From contig NZ_RBEE01000014.1 in NCBI RefSeq assembly GCF_003725795.1, forward strand, positions 1 to 64,000: 64,000 nucleotides of DNA. The letters run 5' to 3'. The notes under the pieces are model-generated. The model ran no database searches. It was not told the origin of the DNA and saw only the letters and a list, made by a program, of their open reading frames with translations. Both the position numbers and the translations under genes were made by a program. Shown here in pieces: positions 44,854 to 53,844 of the stretch. How positions within the stretch are numbered: position 1 is the stretch's first letter; each line of letters starts with the position of its first letter. Origin of the DNA: Pedobacter jejuensis (GTDB lineage Bacteria > Bacteroidota > Bacteroidia > Sphingobacteriales > Sphingobacteriaceae).

Positions 44854-46554
44854 ATGAATACTTTTTCTACGGTAGATTATACCGTTTTCATCTTCTACTT
44901 TATTCTAATTTCCGCCTACGGATTTTGGATTTATAGTAGAAAGAAAAATAAAGCCACGTCAGGAAGTCACGACTTCTTCTTAGCCGAAGGCTCTTTAACC
45001 TGGTGGGCAATTGGTGCATCACTTATTGCTTCTAACATTTCTGCCGAGCAATTTATAGGTATGAGTGGACAAGGCTTTCAGGTAGGTATGGCCGTTGCCG
45101 CTTATGAATGGGTTGCTGCTATTGCTTTAATCATTGTAGCTGTGTGGTTTATTCCGGTTTACCTAAAAAATAAAATCTTTACCATGCCGCAGTTTTTGCA
45201 AACACGGTATAATGAAACGGTGAGTTTAATCATGGCAATATTTTGGTTATTCCTGTACATTTTTGTAAACCTTACGTCAATTTTATACCTAGGTTCTATT
45301 GCCATTAGCAGCATGGTAGACCCAGCATATTTTAAATATATTGTTGTTGGTTTGGCTGCATTCTCTTTAATTATCACCCTTGGTGGGATGAAAGTGATTG
45401 GCTTTACAGATGTAATTCAGGTTATCGTTTTAATCGCCGGTGGATTGGTTACTACCTATATTGCATTAACAATGGTTAGTGATCATTTCGGCTTAGGTAA
45501 AGATGCTATTGCAGGTTTTAAAATGCTGATGAAGGATTCTCCAGATCACTTTAAAATGATTTTGGCTAAGCCTGATGCAAATTCATCGCAAGAATATGTG
45601 AATAAATACTTGGCTTTACCTGGTATTGCAATGTATTTCGCGGGTCAGTGGATTGTGAATTTAAACTATTGGGGTTGCAATCAATACATTACTCAAAGAG
45701 CCTTAGGTGCCGATTTAAAAACAGCTAGAACCGGTATTTTATTTGCCGGATTTTTGAAATTGGGTATGCCGATTATTGTAATGTTACCTGGTATTGCAGC
45801 TTATGTTTTGCATAGAAATGGAGCATTACAGCATGAAATGGCACCCGATGGAAAGGTAATTGCAGATAACGCATACTCTGCGGTATTAACTTTCTTACCT
45901 AACGGATTAAAAGGGTTATCGTTAGCGGCGTTAACAGCAGCTATTGTGGCTTCTTTAGCAGGTAAGGCAAATAGTATTTCAACAATCTGGACACTAGATA
46001 TTTACAAAAAATACATCAATAAAAATGCTGATGATAGAAAATTAGTTATCGTTGGGCGAGTGAGTATTTTTGTAGCAATTGTAATGTCGGTTATTTTAAC
46101 CTGGGATGATTTATTAGGAATTGGTGGCGAGGGTGGCTTTACCTTCATTCAAAAATATACGGGCTTTATTAGTCCGGGTGTGTTTGCCATGTTCCTTTTG
46201 GGGATGTTCTGGAAGCGTACAACAGGTACGGCCGCAATTGCTGGTTTAGTAACCGGATTTTTGCTTTCAGTGGTGTTTAATAATTATGCGCCAATATGGT
46301 TTGGGCATGAAAACTTTTTATACACCGCCTACTTAAACAAAGATGGTATTTATGAAATCCCTTTCTTAATTTGCATGGGCCTATCATTCTTATTTACCAT
46401 GATTGTGATGGTTGGATTGAGTTTATTAGGTCCGAAAGTGAATCCAAAAGCATTCGAATTAGATAAATCGATGTTTAAAGTTGCGCCATCAACATTAGTT
46501 TTAATTGTAGTTACATTACTTTTAATTACACTGATTTACGTTAAATTCTGGTAG
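44854..46554 (+). CDS. Sodium/sugar symporter (SSS family), probable arabinose transporter
   Basis: A 566-residue membrane protein with about 14 hydrophobic segments. LIASNISAEQFIGMSGQGF is the SGLT-type sodium site region, and GQWIVNLNYWGCNQYITQRALGA matches the family's central motif. It is last in the araBDA cluster and separated from araA by 21 bases, so L-arabinose uptake is the likely role; other pentoses are possible. A terminator follows at 46571. Confidence 0.9.
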   Translation: MNTFSTVDYTVFIFYFILISAYGFWIYSRKKNKATSGSHDFFLAEGSLTWWAIGASLIASNISAEQFIGMSGQGFQVGMAVAAYEWVAAIALIIVAVWFIPVYLKNKIFTMPQFLQTRYNETVSLIMAIFWLFLYIFVNLTSILYLGSIAISSMVDPAYFKYIVVGLAAFSLIITLGGMKVIGFTDVIQVIVLIAGGLVTTYIALTMVSDHFGLGKDAIAGFKMLMKDSPDHFKMILAKPDANSSQEYVNKYLALPGIAMYFAGQWIVNLNYWGCNQYITQRALGADLKTARTGILFAGFLKLGMPIIVMLPGIAAYVLHRNGALQHEMAPDGKVIADNAYSAVLTFLPNGLKGLSLAALTAAIVASLAGKANSISTIWTLDIYKKYINKNADDRKLVIVGRVSIFVAIVMSVILTWDDLLGIGGEGGFTFIQKYTGFISPGVFAMFLLGMFWKRTTGTAAIAGLVTGFLLSVVFNNYAPIWFGHENFLYTAYLNKDGIYEIPFLICMGLSFLFTMIVMVGLSLLGPKVNPKAFELDKSMFKVAPSTLVLIVVTLLLITLIYVKFW

Positions 46555-46570
46555 TTCAAACCTTAATAAA

Positions 46571-46610
46571 AAAGGGCAATTTTCTTTAAAAGAAAATTGT
46601 CCTTTTTTTT
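46571..46610 (+). terminator. Terminator of the arabinose operon
   Basis: Near-perfect inverted repeat, AAAGGGCAATTTTC (46571-46584) with its complement ending at 46605 (one G-T pair), followed by eight T. Confidence 0.88.
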
Positions 46611-46634
46611 AAGAAAACATTGTAATAACTATTT

Positions 46635-46709
46635 TGGCGTTTTAACACGCTGTCCGCTGTATCTTTTTGGAGAAAAACCAAAAAGGATGCCGCTTCCATC
46701 GTTAACGCA
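46635..46709. repeat. REP-like intergenic palindrome
   Basis: Within the 376-base spacer between the symporter and the zinc dehydrogenase, GGCGTT ... AACGC ends bracket an inner CTTTTTGG (46663-46670) / CCAAAAAGG (46678-46686) hairpin and TCCGCT/GCCGCT words. This resembles a repetitive element common in Sphingobacteriaceae genomes. The rest of the spacer (46711-46930) shows nothing. Confidence 0.45.
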
Positions 46710-46930
46710 CCCATAGTTTAAACACTTGATGGTAAAAACAAATTTTAAAATCCAATGTTAAATGATGGCTATTTTTAGCCTAAAGGAAGCTGATAGTACT
46801 AATAAAATAAAGTGATGTCTATTAGTGGGCGTTATCAATAAAACCTTGGAACACCATGGCAGATTGATTTGAATGAAAAAGCTTCAGTAATCACGATTTG
46901 ATTATCAAAGCCACTATGAAACATGGATTG

Positions 46931-47950
46931 TTAATCTTCCATACTTACCATTGCTTTTATCACCCCATTTTTCGGGTCTAACCAGCTTGCAAAATCTTCC
47001 TTTACGTTGTCAAATTTCACCTGATGGGTAATGTAATTGGTAGGATTTACCAAACCAGCTTTCATTGATTTAATAACATTTTCAAAATCTTCTATAGTTG
47101 CATTCCTGCTGCTCATTAAGGTAGATTCTCTTTTATGAAATTCTGGATGGTTAAAAACCAAATCGCCTTTCTGTAAACCGATTAATACAAATCTTGCGCC
47201 ATGTGCCATATAATTTATAGCATTATTTATCGCTTTTTGATTTCCGGTTGCATCAATTACAACAGTAGGCATATCGCCATTTGTTATTGCACTTAATTGC
47301 TCAATAACATCAGCAGATAAAGCATTGATTACATATGGAACAGCTAATTTTTCTTTACAGAATGCCAATCTAGAATCGTTAATATCTAAAGCAATTACAT
47401 TTGCACCGGCAATTCTGGCAAATTCCATTGTGCCCAAACCAATTGGTCCGGCGCCAATAACCAGTACAAATTCGCCAGGTTTTACATCGGCCCTACGAAC
47501 ACCATGAGCACCAATAGCTAAAGGTTCTACTAATGCCAATTCATCATAACTTAAACCTTCGCCATGCAAAAGTGTACGCGAAGGAACCTGCAGATACTCT
47601 CGCATTCCGCCATCAACATGAACACCGCAAACCTCCATTTTCACACAGCAATTTGGTTTATTCATCCGGCAGGCAATACATTCGCCACAATTGTAATACG
47701 GAATAAAAGTTACCGCCTCACCTATCTTAAAACCATCAGCACCATCAGCCTCAACCAATTCTCCGGAAAGTTCGTGACCTAAAATTCGAGGATAATTAAA
47801 AAATGGTTGTGTTCCTTCGAAGGCATGCAGGTCGGTTCCACAGATGCCAATCCGTTTTATTTTGATAATAGCGTGATCTTTTTTAAGCTTTAGTTTTTCC
47901 GTTTGCGAATATTCAAAAGTTCCGGGAGTGATGCAGGTAAGGGTTTTCAT
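46931..47950 (-). CDS. Zinc-dependent alcohol dehydrogenase (MDR family)
   Basis: A 339-residue medium-chain dehydrogenase. Catalytic zinc ligands Cys37, His59 and Glu60 are in GICGTD and GHELSGE; structural zinc Cys88, Cys91, Cys94 and Cys102 follow the CxxCxxCx7C spacing; the Rossmann motif VIGAGPIGLG is near 163. Such enzymes oxidise sorbitol, threonine or sugar acids. It lies in the fucose cluster, downstream of the fucose dehydrogenase on the same strand but separated by a 430-base repeat, so a role in oxidising fucose or a related sugar acid is plausible. It does not replace the missing L-fuconate dehydratase in any known way. Confidence 0.82.
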   Translation of the reverse strand: MKTLTCITPGTFEYSQTEKLKLKKDHAIIKIKRIGICGTDLHAFEGTQPFFNYPRILGHELSGELVEADGADGFKIGEAVTFIPYYNCGECIACRMNKPNCCVKMEVCGVHVDGGMREYLQVPSRTLLHGEGLSYDELALVEPLAIGAHGVRRADVKPGEFVLVIGAGPIGLGTMEFARIAGANVIALDINDSRLAFCKEKLAVPYVINALSADVIEQLSAITNGDMPTVVIDATGNQKAINNAINYMAHGARFVLIGLQKGDLVFNHPEFHKRESTLMSSRNATIEDFENVIKSMKAGLVNPTNYITHQVKFDNVKEDFASWLDPKNGVIKAMVSMED

Positions 47951-47955
47951 TTAGT

Positions 47956-48382
47956 TTATTTAATGAGAAAATTTTGAATGAGTGAATTTTGAATGAGAGA
48001 AATTTTGAATGAAAGAAATTTTAAATGAGTGAATTTTGAATGAGAGAATGAGTGAATGTTTAATGCGAAATTTGAATGAGAGAATTTTAAATGAGTGAAT
48101 TTTAAATGAGTGAATGTTTAATGCGAAATTTGAATGAGAGAATTTTGAATGAGAGAATGAGTGAATGTTTAATGCGATTTTATATCACTCGATTATTCAC
48201 TCAATCTATCATTCATTCATTGATTAAACATTTGCAATTATTCTATCATTCACTCAATCTATCAGTCAATCATTTATAAAAATTTTGCAATTATTCTATC
48301 ATTCACTCAATCTATCATTCAATCATTTATAAAAGGCTGCAATTTATTCTATCATTCACTCAATCTATCATTCAATAATTTA
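47956..48382. repeat. GAATGAG / CTCATTC low-complexity array with three 53-bp tandem units
   Basis: The first half (to about 48178) is built of GAATGAG, GAGTGAATG and TTTAATGCGAAATT words; the second half is its rough inverse, with CACTCAATCTATC words. Within it a unit beginning GCAATTATTCTATCATTC occurs at 48234, 48287 and 48339 (period 52-53). The halves can pair into a long imperfect hairpin. The array lies between two co-oriented genes of the fucose cluster and has no spacers, so it is not a CRISPR. Confidence 0.75.
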
Positions 48383-49171
48383 TTACGCGTTAGCTAAAGC
48401 CCTATCCAAATGCACATATCCACCATCAACATGGATAATTTGTCCGGTGGTATGGCTTGATTTATTTGAAATTAAAAAGGCTGTCATGTTAGCGATTTCT
48501 TCTGCAGTTGTCATCCTATTTTCAAGAGGAATTTTTGATGTAATTTCGTCCAATTTGGCTTGTGCATCGGGCAAAGTTTCAACCCAGGTTTCGTAGGCAG
48601 GAGTCCAACATTCGGCTACAACAACCGCATTAACCCGGATACCATATTTTAGTAATTCTACAGCCCATTCGCGGGTTAGTGCATTTCTTCCGCCATTTGC
48701 GGCTGCATAAGCCGATGTATTTCCTTGGCCGGTTTCTGCAGTTTTCGAAGTAATATTAACAATTGAACCTTTACTTTTAATTAACTCTGGCAAAGCGTGG
48801 TGTGCCATCAAATAATAGTGCACCACGTTTTTATGTAATGATGCCATGAAATCTTCGTAATTACCATTTTCCAATCCTACGCCATCGTTAACGCCTGCAT
48901 TGTTTACCAAGCCATCAATTCTTCCGAATTTAGCTACGATTTCTGCTACAACTTTTTCGCAATCTTTCGGATTAGAAAGTTCTGCAACAAATTGAGCTGC
49001 TTGTCCACCATTCGCAGCAATTGCTTCAACAACCTTCTGGTTATCTTCAGCTTTTCTGCCAACGATAACAGCTATTGCACTTTCCTTAGCAAAAACTTCT
49101 GCAATACTACGTCCAATGCCTTTCGCAGCACCCGTAACAATGATAACTTTATCCTTTAACTGTAAATCCAT
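48383..49171 (-). CDS. Short-chain dehydrogenase, probable L-fucose dehydrogenase
   Basis: A 262-residue SDR. TGAAKGIG is at 13-20, NNAGVNDGVGLENG at 90-103, Ser142 in NITSKTA, and Tyr155 in SAYAAAN. NAGVNDG and the C-terminal HVDGGYVHLDRAL resemble bacterial L-fucose dehydrogenases of the non-phosphorylating pathway. The position of the catalytic lysine (YxxxK) is Asn159, encoded AAT (48697-48695); this would be unusual for an active SDR unless Lys is replaced elsewhere. It lies 32 bases after fucP, in one operon. Oxidation of L-fucose to the lactone is inferred. Confidence 0.8.
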   Translation of the reverse strand: MDLQLKDKVIIVTGAAKGIGRSIAEVFAKESAIAVIVGRKAEDNQKVVEAIAANGGQAAQFVAELSNPKDCEKVVAEIVAKFGRIDGLVNNAGVNDGVGLENGNYEDFMASLHKNVVHYYLMAHHALPELIKSKGSIVNITSKTAETGQGNTSAYAAANGGRNALTREWAVELLKYGIRVNAVVVAECWTPAYETWVETLPDAQAKLDEITSKIPLENRMTTAEEIANMTAFLISNKSSHTTGQIIHVDGGYVHLDRALANA

Positions 49172-49203
49172 ATAAATTAGTACTTGATAAAAATTTTTAA
49201 TAA

Positions 49204-50532
49204 TTAATCCTTTAAGCTAATTTCTCCTTCAATCTGTATTGGCTTCCAAACTTTCCAACCATAAAAGAGAACAACTATAAAGCATAATAACGGAACTAAG
49301 TATCCGTATTGAATGTTTTTTGTTATATCAGAAATATAACCTAAACCCAATGGTAGCAGGGCACCACCAACTATCGACATTACGATAAGCGATGAGCCGA
49401 TTTTTGTATCTGAGCCTAAGCCAGCTATACCCATACTAAATATAGTTGGAAACATAATAGACATAAAAAATGCTACACCAATTAAAGCATAAATGGTAAT
49501 TGCTCCATTACCAAATATTGCTACACAGGTAAGCAAAGCACTTGTTAATGCATAAAACATTAATAAACGATTCGGAGCAAAATATTTCATTAAAAAGGTT
49601 CCTGCAAACCGACCTACCATAAAAGCTAGTCCAGCCGCACCAGAATACCAACTTGCTTCAGATGCATCAATATTAGCAGATACGGTAACAAATCTGATAA
49701 AAAAACTCAACACACAAACCTGCGCACCAACATAAAAAAATTGAGCTATGATAGCCAAGCGCAAATGACTGTGGCGTAAAGCGTGTATTATTTTTGCCAA
49801 GGCACTTCTATCCTTACCTTCCGTTAGTTCTTTATCCTCTTTAATATCGGGTAATTTTGTGAAAATAAATAATATGGTTACCAGTATAATAATCAAACCC
49901 AAAATTAAATATGGTCCTTTAACACTACTTGCTTCATGTGTTAAATAAGCTTCCTTAACTTCTGGAAGCATTTTTGCTAGTTCACTATCGGTATAATTAA
50001 CGCCTGAAAGTATAAATTTTCCACCCACAATTGGCGCCATAAATGCGGCAAAACCATTAAACGATTGAGAAAAATTTAACCGTTGGGTTGCTGTTTCTGG
50101 CGGACCTAAAACGGTTACGTAAGGATTGGCTGCAGTTTCTAAAAACGTTAACCCACAAGCAATTACAAATAATGCCCCTAAAAAAAATACATATTGGCGA
50201 GTATCTGCCGCAGGTAAAAATAATAGACAACCAACAGCAAAGAGCGATAGACCTAAAATTATTCCGCTTTTATAGCCCCACCTGCGCATAACGTAACCAG
50301 CAGGTAAAGCCATTAAGAAATAGGCTATAAAAACCGAAAAATCAACTAACGATGTTTCTAAATCAGTAAGGCGAAATGCTTTCTTAAGGTGAGGAATTAA
50401 AACAGGATCCAGGTTATGAACAAATCCCCAGAAAAAAAACAAGCTTGTAATTAAAATGAGTGGCAATAAGTATTTTTTGCCTGATGATGGCTCTCCTTCT
50501 GTTACAATTTGCTGCTGTGTGTGTTGGTTCAT
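49204..50532 (-). CDS. fucP: L-fucose/proton symporter
   Basis: A 442-residue major facilitator protein with about twelve membrane segments. The N-terminal LFFFWGFVHNLDPVLIPHLKKAF and FLETAANPYVTVLGPPETATQRLNFSQSFNG (in parts) are typical of FucP, and the GYVMRRWGYKSGI segment fits the MFS signature. It imports L-fucose and heads the minus-strand half of the fucose cluster. A minus-strand TATATTTG at 50766-50773 is a possible promoter box. Confidence 0.9.
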   Translation of the reverse strand: MNQHTQQQIVTEGEPSSGKKYLLPLILITSLFFFWGFVHNLDPVLIPHLKKAFRLTDLETSLVDFSVFIAYFLMALPAGYVMRRWGYKSGIILGLSLFAVGCLLFLPAADTRQYVFFLGALFVIACGLTFLETAANPYVTVLGPPETATQRLNFSQSFNGFAAFMAPIVGGKFILSGVNYTDSELAKMLPEVKEAYLTHEASSVKGPYLILGLIIILVTILFIFTKLPDIKEDKELTEGKDRSALAKIIHALRHSHLRLAIIAQFFYVGAQVCVLSFFIRFVTVSANIDASEASWYSGAAGLAFMVGRFAGTFLMKYFAPNRLLMFYALTSALLTCVAIFGNGAITIYALIGVAFFMSIMFPTIFSMGIAGLGSDTKIGSSLIVMSIVGGALLPLGLGYISDITKNIQYGYLVPLLCFIVVLFYGWKVWKPIQIEGEISLKD

Positions 50533-51027
50533 TATATTTGGCTTTATTAATTGATTTAATGTGTGCTAATTACGTTTACATGGATTTACTTAAAAAATTT
50601 AATTTTTGAGGACGTGAAGGCAGTTTTTATAGAATTTAAGCGTATTTCTAATCGAATTTTTCTGCAAAGCCAATGTCTAAAATTAGTTTATAAATGGTTG
50701 TTAATAGCTTCAGTTAACTTAAATCGATATTAGATAAAAGGCCTAAAAAGCGAAGGTACCAATACCAAATATATATGTTTTTTTAATTACGAAACCATAT
50801 ATTAATTATCCAAATTATACAAGAACATCGCTTCAATTTGCAAAATGTCGCTTCCAAATTTAAATAGTATGGTAATATCAGCCAATATTTAGATAAAAAG
50901 TTAAAATTTAATTCAAAATAATCTGTTTAATTTGTAAGGTGGAAGTTTAATAGATATAAGGTAGATACCATTACTTTAAAACTAAAATTGCTATTTTAAC
51001 TGCATAATCAAATATAACCCTAGATAG
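50533..51027. promoter_or_regulatory. Divergent regulatory region of the fucose cluster
   Basis: 495 bases of AT-rich DNA between fucP and the plus-strand fucose genes. The best promoter signal is a minus-strand TATATTTG at 50766-50773, which would give fucP a leader of about 230 bases. Plus-strand signals are weak. No gene, hairpin terminator or strong palindrome is seen. Confidence 0.35.
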
Positions 51028-51792
51028 ATGTTTTCATTACAAAATAAACGAGCAGTAGTAACAGGTGGAGGAAGCGGAATTGGAAAAGCAATTGCAACTA
51101 TTCTCGCCAAACAAGGCGCAGAAGTACACATCATTGAACTTGGTTTAGAACAAGCCGAAACAGCTCTAAACGAAATTTCTGCAGCTGGCGCAAAAGCTTT
51201 TAGTTACGCCTGCGATGTTTCCGACCATAATGCCGTTAAAGAAGTTTTTGCGAAAATTGGCAAAATAAATATTCTGGTTAATAATGCGGGCATTGCACAT
51301 ATTGGCAAGGCAGATACAACCGAAGAATCAGATTTCGATCGCGTTATGAAAGTGAACGTAAAAGGAGTTTACAATTGTTTGTACGCTGCAATTCCGCAAT
51401 TAAGGTTGGCAGGTGGCGGTGTAATTATCAATATGGCCTCAATCGCATCATTAATTGGTTTGCCTGATCGCTTTGTGTACAGCGCTGCAAAAGGTGCAGT
51501 TAAAGCAATGACTATGAGTGTCGCGAAAGATTACATTAACGAAAATATTAGGTGCAATTCAATTTCTCCGGCTCGTGTACATACACCCTTTGTTGATGGC
51601 TTTCTACAAAAAAACTATCCCGATAATATCCCGGAAATGTTCGAAAAACTTTCTAAAACCCAACCCATTGGCAGAATGGCGAAGCCAGAGGAAGTTGGTG
51701 CTTTAGCTTTATATTTATGCAGTGATGAAGCCTCATTTATAACCGGTTGCGATTACCCTATTGATGGTGGTTTTACTACTTTAAACAACTAA
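51028..51792 (+). CDS. Short-chain dehydrogenase, probable 2-keto-3-deoxy-L-fuconate dehydrogenase
   Basis: A 254-residue SDR with intact motifs: TGGGSGIG at 12-19, NNAG at 85-88, catalytic Ser138, Tyr151 and Lys155 (YSAAK). The closest match by pattern is the dehydrogenase that oxidises 2-keto-3-deoxy-L-fuconate at C4 in the non-phosphorylating fucose route. It starts the plus-strand half of the cluster and is followed 25 bases later by the diketo-acid hydrolase that would use its product. Confidence 0.82.
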   Translation: MFSLQNKRAVVTGGGSGIGKAIATILAKQGAEVHIIELGLEQAETALNEISAAGAKAFSYACDVSDHNAVKEVFAKIGKINILVNNAGIAHIGKADTTEESDFDRVMKVNVKGVYNCLYAAIPQLRLAGGGVIINMASIASLIGLPDRFVYSAAKGAVKAMTMSVAKDYINENIRCNSISPARVHTPFVDGFLQKNYPDNIPEMFEKLSKTQPIGRMAKPEEVGALALYLCSDEASFITGCDYPIDGGFTTLNN

Positions 51793-51817
51793 AAAATACA
51801 ATAATAAATATTATACA

Positions 51818-52675
51818 ATGAAATTAATACGATTTGGCGAAGCAGGATTTGAAAAACCCGGAGTAATTATAAATGATAAATACTATGATGTTTCTTCGCT
51901 GGTAGATGACTATAATGAAGAGTTTTTTGCAGGTGATGCGATTAAAAAATTAGCGGCTGATATTCAAACAATTAACCTACCAGAAGTTGATAAAAGTGTA
52001 CGTTTGGGTGCTGCCCTTGCTCGTCCATCAAAAATAATATGTGTTGGCTTAAATTATAAAGACCATGCAGCAGAAACAAATGCACAAATTCCATCAGAGC
52101 CCATTTTGTTTTTTAAAGCCACCTCTGCAATTGTTGGTCCGAATGATAATTTAGTAATTCCTAAAAACAGCAAAAAAACCGATTGGGAAGTTGAACTTGC
52201 TATCGTGATTGGTAAAAAAGCAAGTTATGTTTCGGAAGAAAATGCTTTGGAACATATTGCAGGTTACGTTTTACACAACGATTATAGCGAACGTGAATTT
52301 CAATTGGAAAGAAACGGACAATGGGTTAAAGGAAAAAGCTGTGATACTTTTGCTCCTATCGGACCATTTATTGCCACACCAGATGAAATTAAGGACGTGC
52401 ATAATTTACGTTTATGGTTAACCGTTAATGGCAAAACATTGCAAGATGGAAATACATCAAACCTGATTTTTAATGTGCCGTTCATGGTATCGTACATTAG
52501 CCAATTTATGACGCTTTTACCCGGCGATGTTATTACCACAGGAACACCAGCTGGAGTTGGTTTGGGCCAAAAACCAGAGCCTTGGTATTTAAAACCTGGT
52601 GATGTTGTAGAATTGGGAATTGATGGTTTGGGTAGCAGCAAACAAACTGCCGTAGCTTACAAAGAAAACTTATAA
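51818..52675 (+). CDS. Fumarylacetoacetate-hydrolase-family enzyme, probable 2,4-diketo-3-deoxy-L-fuconate hydrolase
   Basis: A 285-residue FAH-superfamily hydrolase. The metal motif is in the FAH fold: KIICVGLNYKDHAAETN, DWEVELAIVIGK, GYVLHNDYSEREFQ with Glu and Asp ligands, and TTGTPAGVGLG. Such proteins are often labelled ureidoglycolate lyase, but its neighbours (dehydrogenase, mutarotase, lactonase) support hydrolysis of 2,4-diketo-3-deoxy-L-fuconate to pyruvate and L-lactate. The mutarotase ATG overlaps its TAA by one base. Confidence 0.85.
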   Translation: MKLIRFGEAGFEKPGVIINDKYYDVSSLVDDYNEEFFAGDAIKKLAADIQTINLPEVDKSVRLGAALARPSKIICVGLNYKDHAAETNAQIPSEPILFFKATSAIVGPNDNLVIPKNSKKTDWEVELAIVIGKKASYVSEENALEHIAGYVLHNDYSEREFQLERNGQWVKGKSCDTFAPIGPFIATPDEIKDVHNLRLWLTVNGKTLQDGNTSNLIFNVPFMVSYISQFMTLLPGDVITTGTPAGVGLGQKPEPWYLKPGDVVELGIDGLGSSKQTAVAYKENL

Positions 52676-53004
52676 TGAAAAGACACTGTTTTGCACTCGA
52701 TTTAATCGATGATGATAAGCTTATTGCTGAGTATAAGAAATATCACGCTGCCGTGTGGCCAGAAATTTTAGACAGCATAAAATCGGCAGGTGTAGAAGAT
52801 TTGGAAATCTACCTATTTGCCAACCGGTTATTTATGATAATGGAGGTAAATGAGACCTTCTCATTCGAAGCCAAAACCAAATCCGATTTAGAAAATCCAA
52901 AGGTTCAGGAGTGGGAAAAACTGATGTGGAATTATCAAAAAGCGATGCCTGGTGCTAAACCTGGCGAAAAATGGATATTGATGGAAAATATTTTCAAACT
53001 GTAA
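52675..53004 (+). CDS. L-fucose/L-rhamnose mutarotase (DUF718)
   Basis: A 109-residue RhaM-type mutarotase that interconverts anomers of a 6-deoxysugar. KRHCFALDL, the central HAAVWPEILDSIKSAGV (with the catalytic His) and LFMIMEV match the family. In this cluster L-fucose is the likely substrate rather than rhamnose, since it lies between fucose genes with a one-base overlap to the hydrolase gene and 10 bases to the lactonase gene. Confidence 0.85.
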   Translation: MKRHCFALDLIDDDKLIAEYKKYHAAVWPEILDSIKSAGVEDLEIYLFANRLFMIMEVNETFSFEAKTKSDLENPKVQEWEKLMWNYQKAMPGAKPGEKWILMENIFKL

Positions 53005-53014
53005 TCTTTCAAAA

Positions 53015-53836
53015 ATGATTGATGCTCATGTACATTTTTGGAATTTTGATCCTATAAGAGATTCATGGATTAATGAAGAGATGAATGCCATTCGCAAAGA
53101 TTTCTCGCCAAAAAATTTAATCAGAACTTTTAACGATTTACAAATTACAGGTTGTATTGCGGTTCAGGCCAATCAAACTGAAAGCGAAAATGATTTTTTG
53201 ATTACTCTTGCCGAGCAAAACGACATCATTAAAGGTATTGTTGGCTGGGTTGATTTAAAAAGCGAAAACTTAGAAGAAAGATTGAAATATTGGTCGGCAT
53301 TTAAAAAAATTAAAGGTTGGCGACACGTATTGCAGGCAGAAAACGCTGATTTTATTCTGGCTGATGATTTTGCCAATGGAATAAAACTGCTACAGAAATT
53401 CGGTTATACTTATGATCTGTTATGCTACCATAATCAGCTGCACAATATAATTAAGCTGGTAGATAAAATACCAAACCAATCTTTTGTTTTAGATCATTGC
53501 GGAAAACCTGATGTTAAAAGTCAAAACTTAAAAACATGGAGCGCAAACATTAAAACGCTTGCTCAAAACCCAAATGTATGTTGCAAAATATCTGCCCTAC
53601 TTGTTGAGGCCGATTGGAAAAACTGGAAAGAAATAGAAATTTTCAATTGCTTCGATGTAATATTTGAACATTTTGGAACAGAAAGAATTATGTATGGCAG
53701 CGATTGGCCCGTTGTTTTGTTAAGCCGACCATACAACGATTGGTTTAAACTGGTAACAAAATATACCTCAAATTTCAGTATTCAGGAAAAACAAAACCTC
53801 TTCCTGAATACTGCTTCTTCATTTTATAAATTATAA
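53015..53836 (+). CDS. Amidohydrolase, probable L-fucono-1,5-lactonase
   Basis: A 273-residue amidohydrolase-superfamily enzyme. The N-terminal H-x-H motif is HVHFWNFD (His5 and His7), a His is in VLDHCGKPD, and YGSDWPV supplies the C-terminal Asp. It matches L-fuconolactonases of the non-phosphorylating route, which hydrolyse the lactone made by fucose dehydrogenase. It ends the plus-strand fucose operon; 8 bases separate it from the convergent mutarotase-lipoprotein gene. Confidence 0.82.
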   Translation: MIDAHVHFWNFDPIRDSWINEEMNAIRKDFSPKNLIRTFNDLQITGCIAVQANQTESENDFLITLAEQNDIIKGIVGWVDLKSENLEERLKYWSAFKKIKGWRHVLQAENADFILADDFANGIKLLQKFGYTYDLLCYHNQLHNIIKLVDKIPNQSFVLDHCGKPDVKSQNLKTWSANIKTLAQNPNVCCKISALLVEADWKNWKEIEIFNCFDVIFEHFGTERIMYGSDWPVVLLSRPYNDWFKLVTKYTSNFSIQEKQNLFLNTASSFYKL

Positions 53837-53844
53837 AAACCGAT

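Noticed and set aside
48234-48382. Three evenly spaced repeats that could suggest a CRISPR
   Set aside because: The whole unit repeats with no unique spacers, and no cas genes are nearby.
51818-52675. Ureidoglycolate lyase
   Set aside because: The family label is common for FAH proteins, but the fucose neighbours fit a diketo-acid hydrolase and no purine-degradation genes are near.
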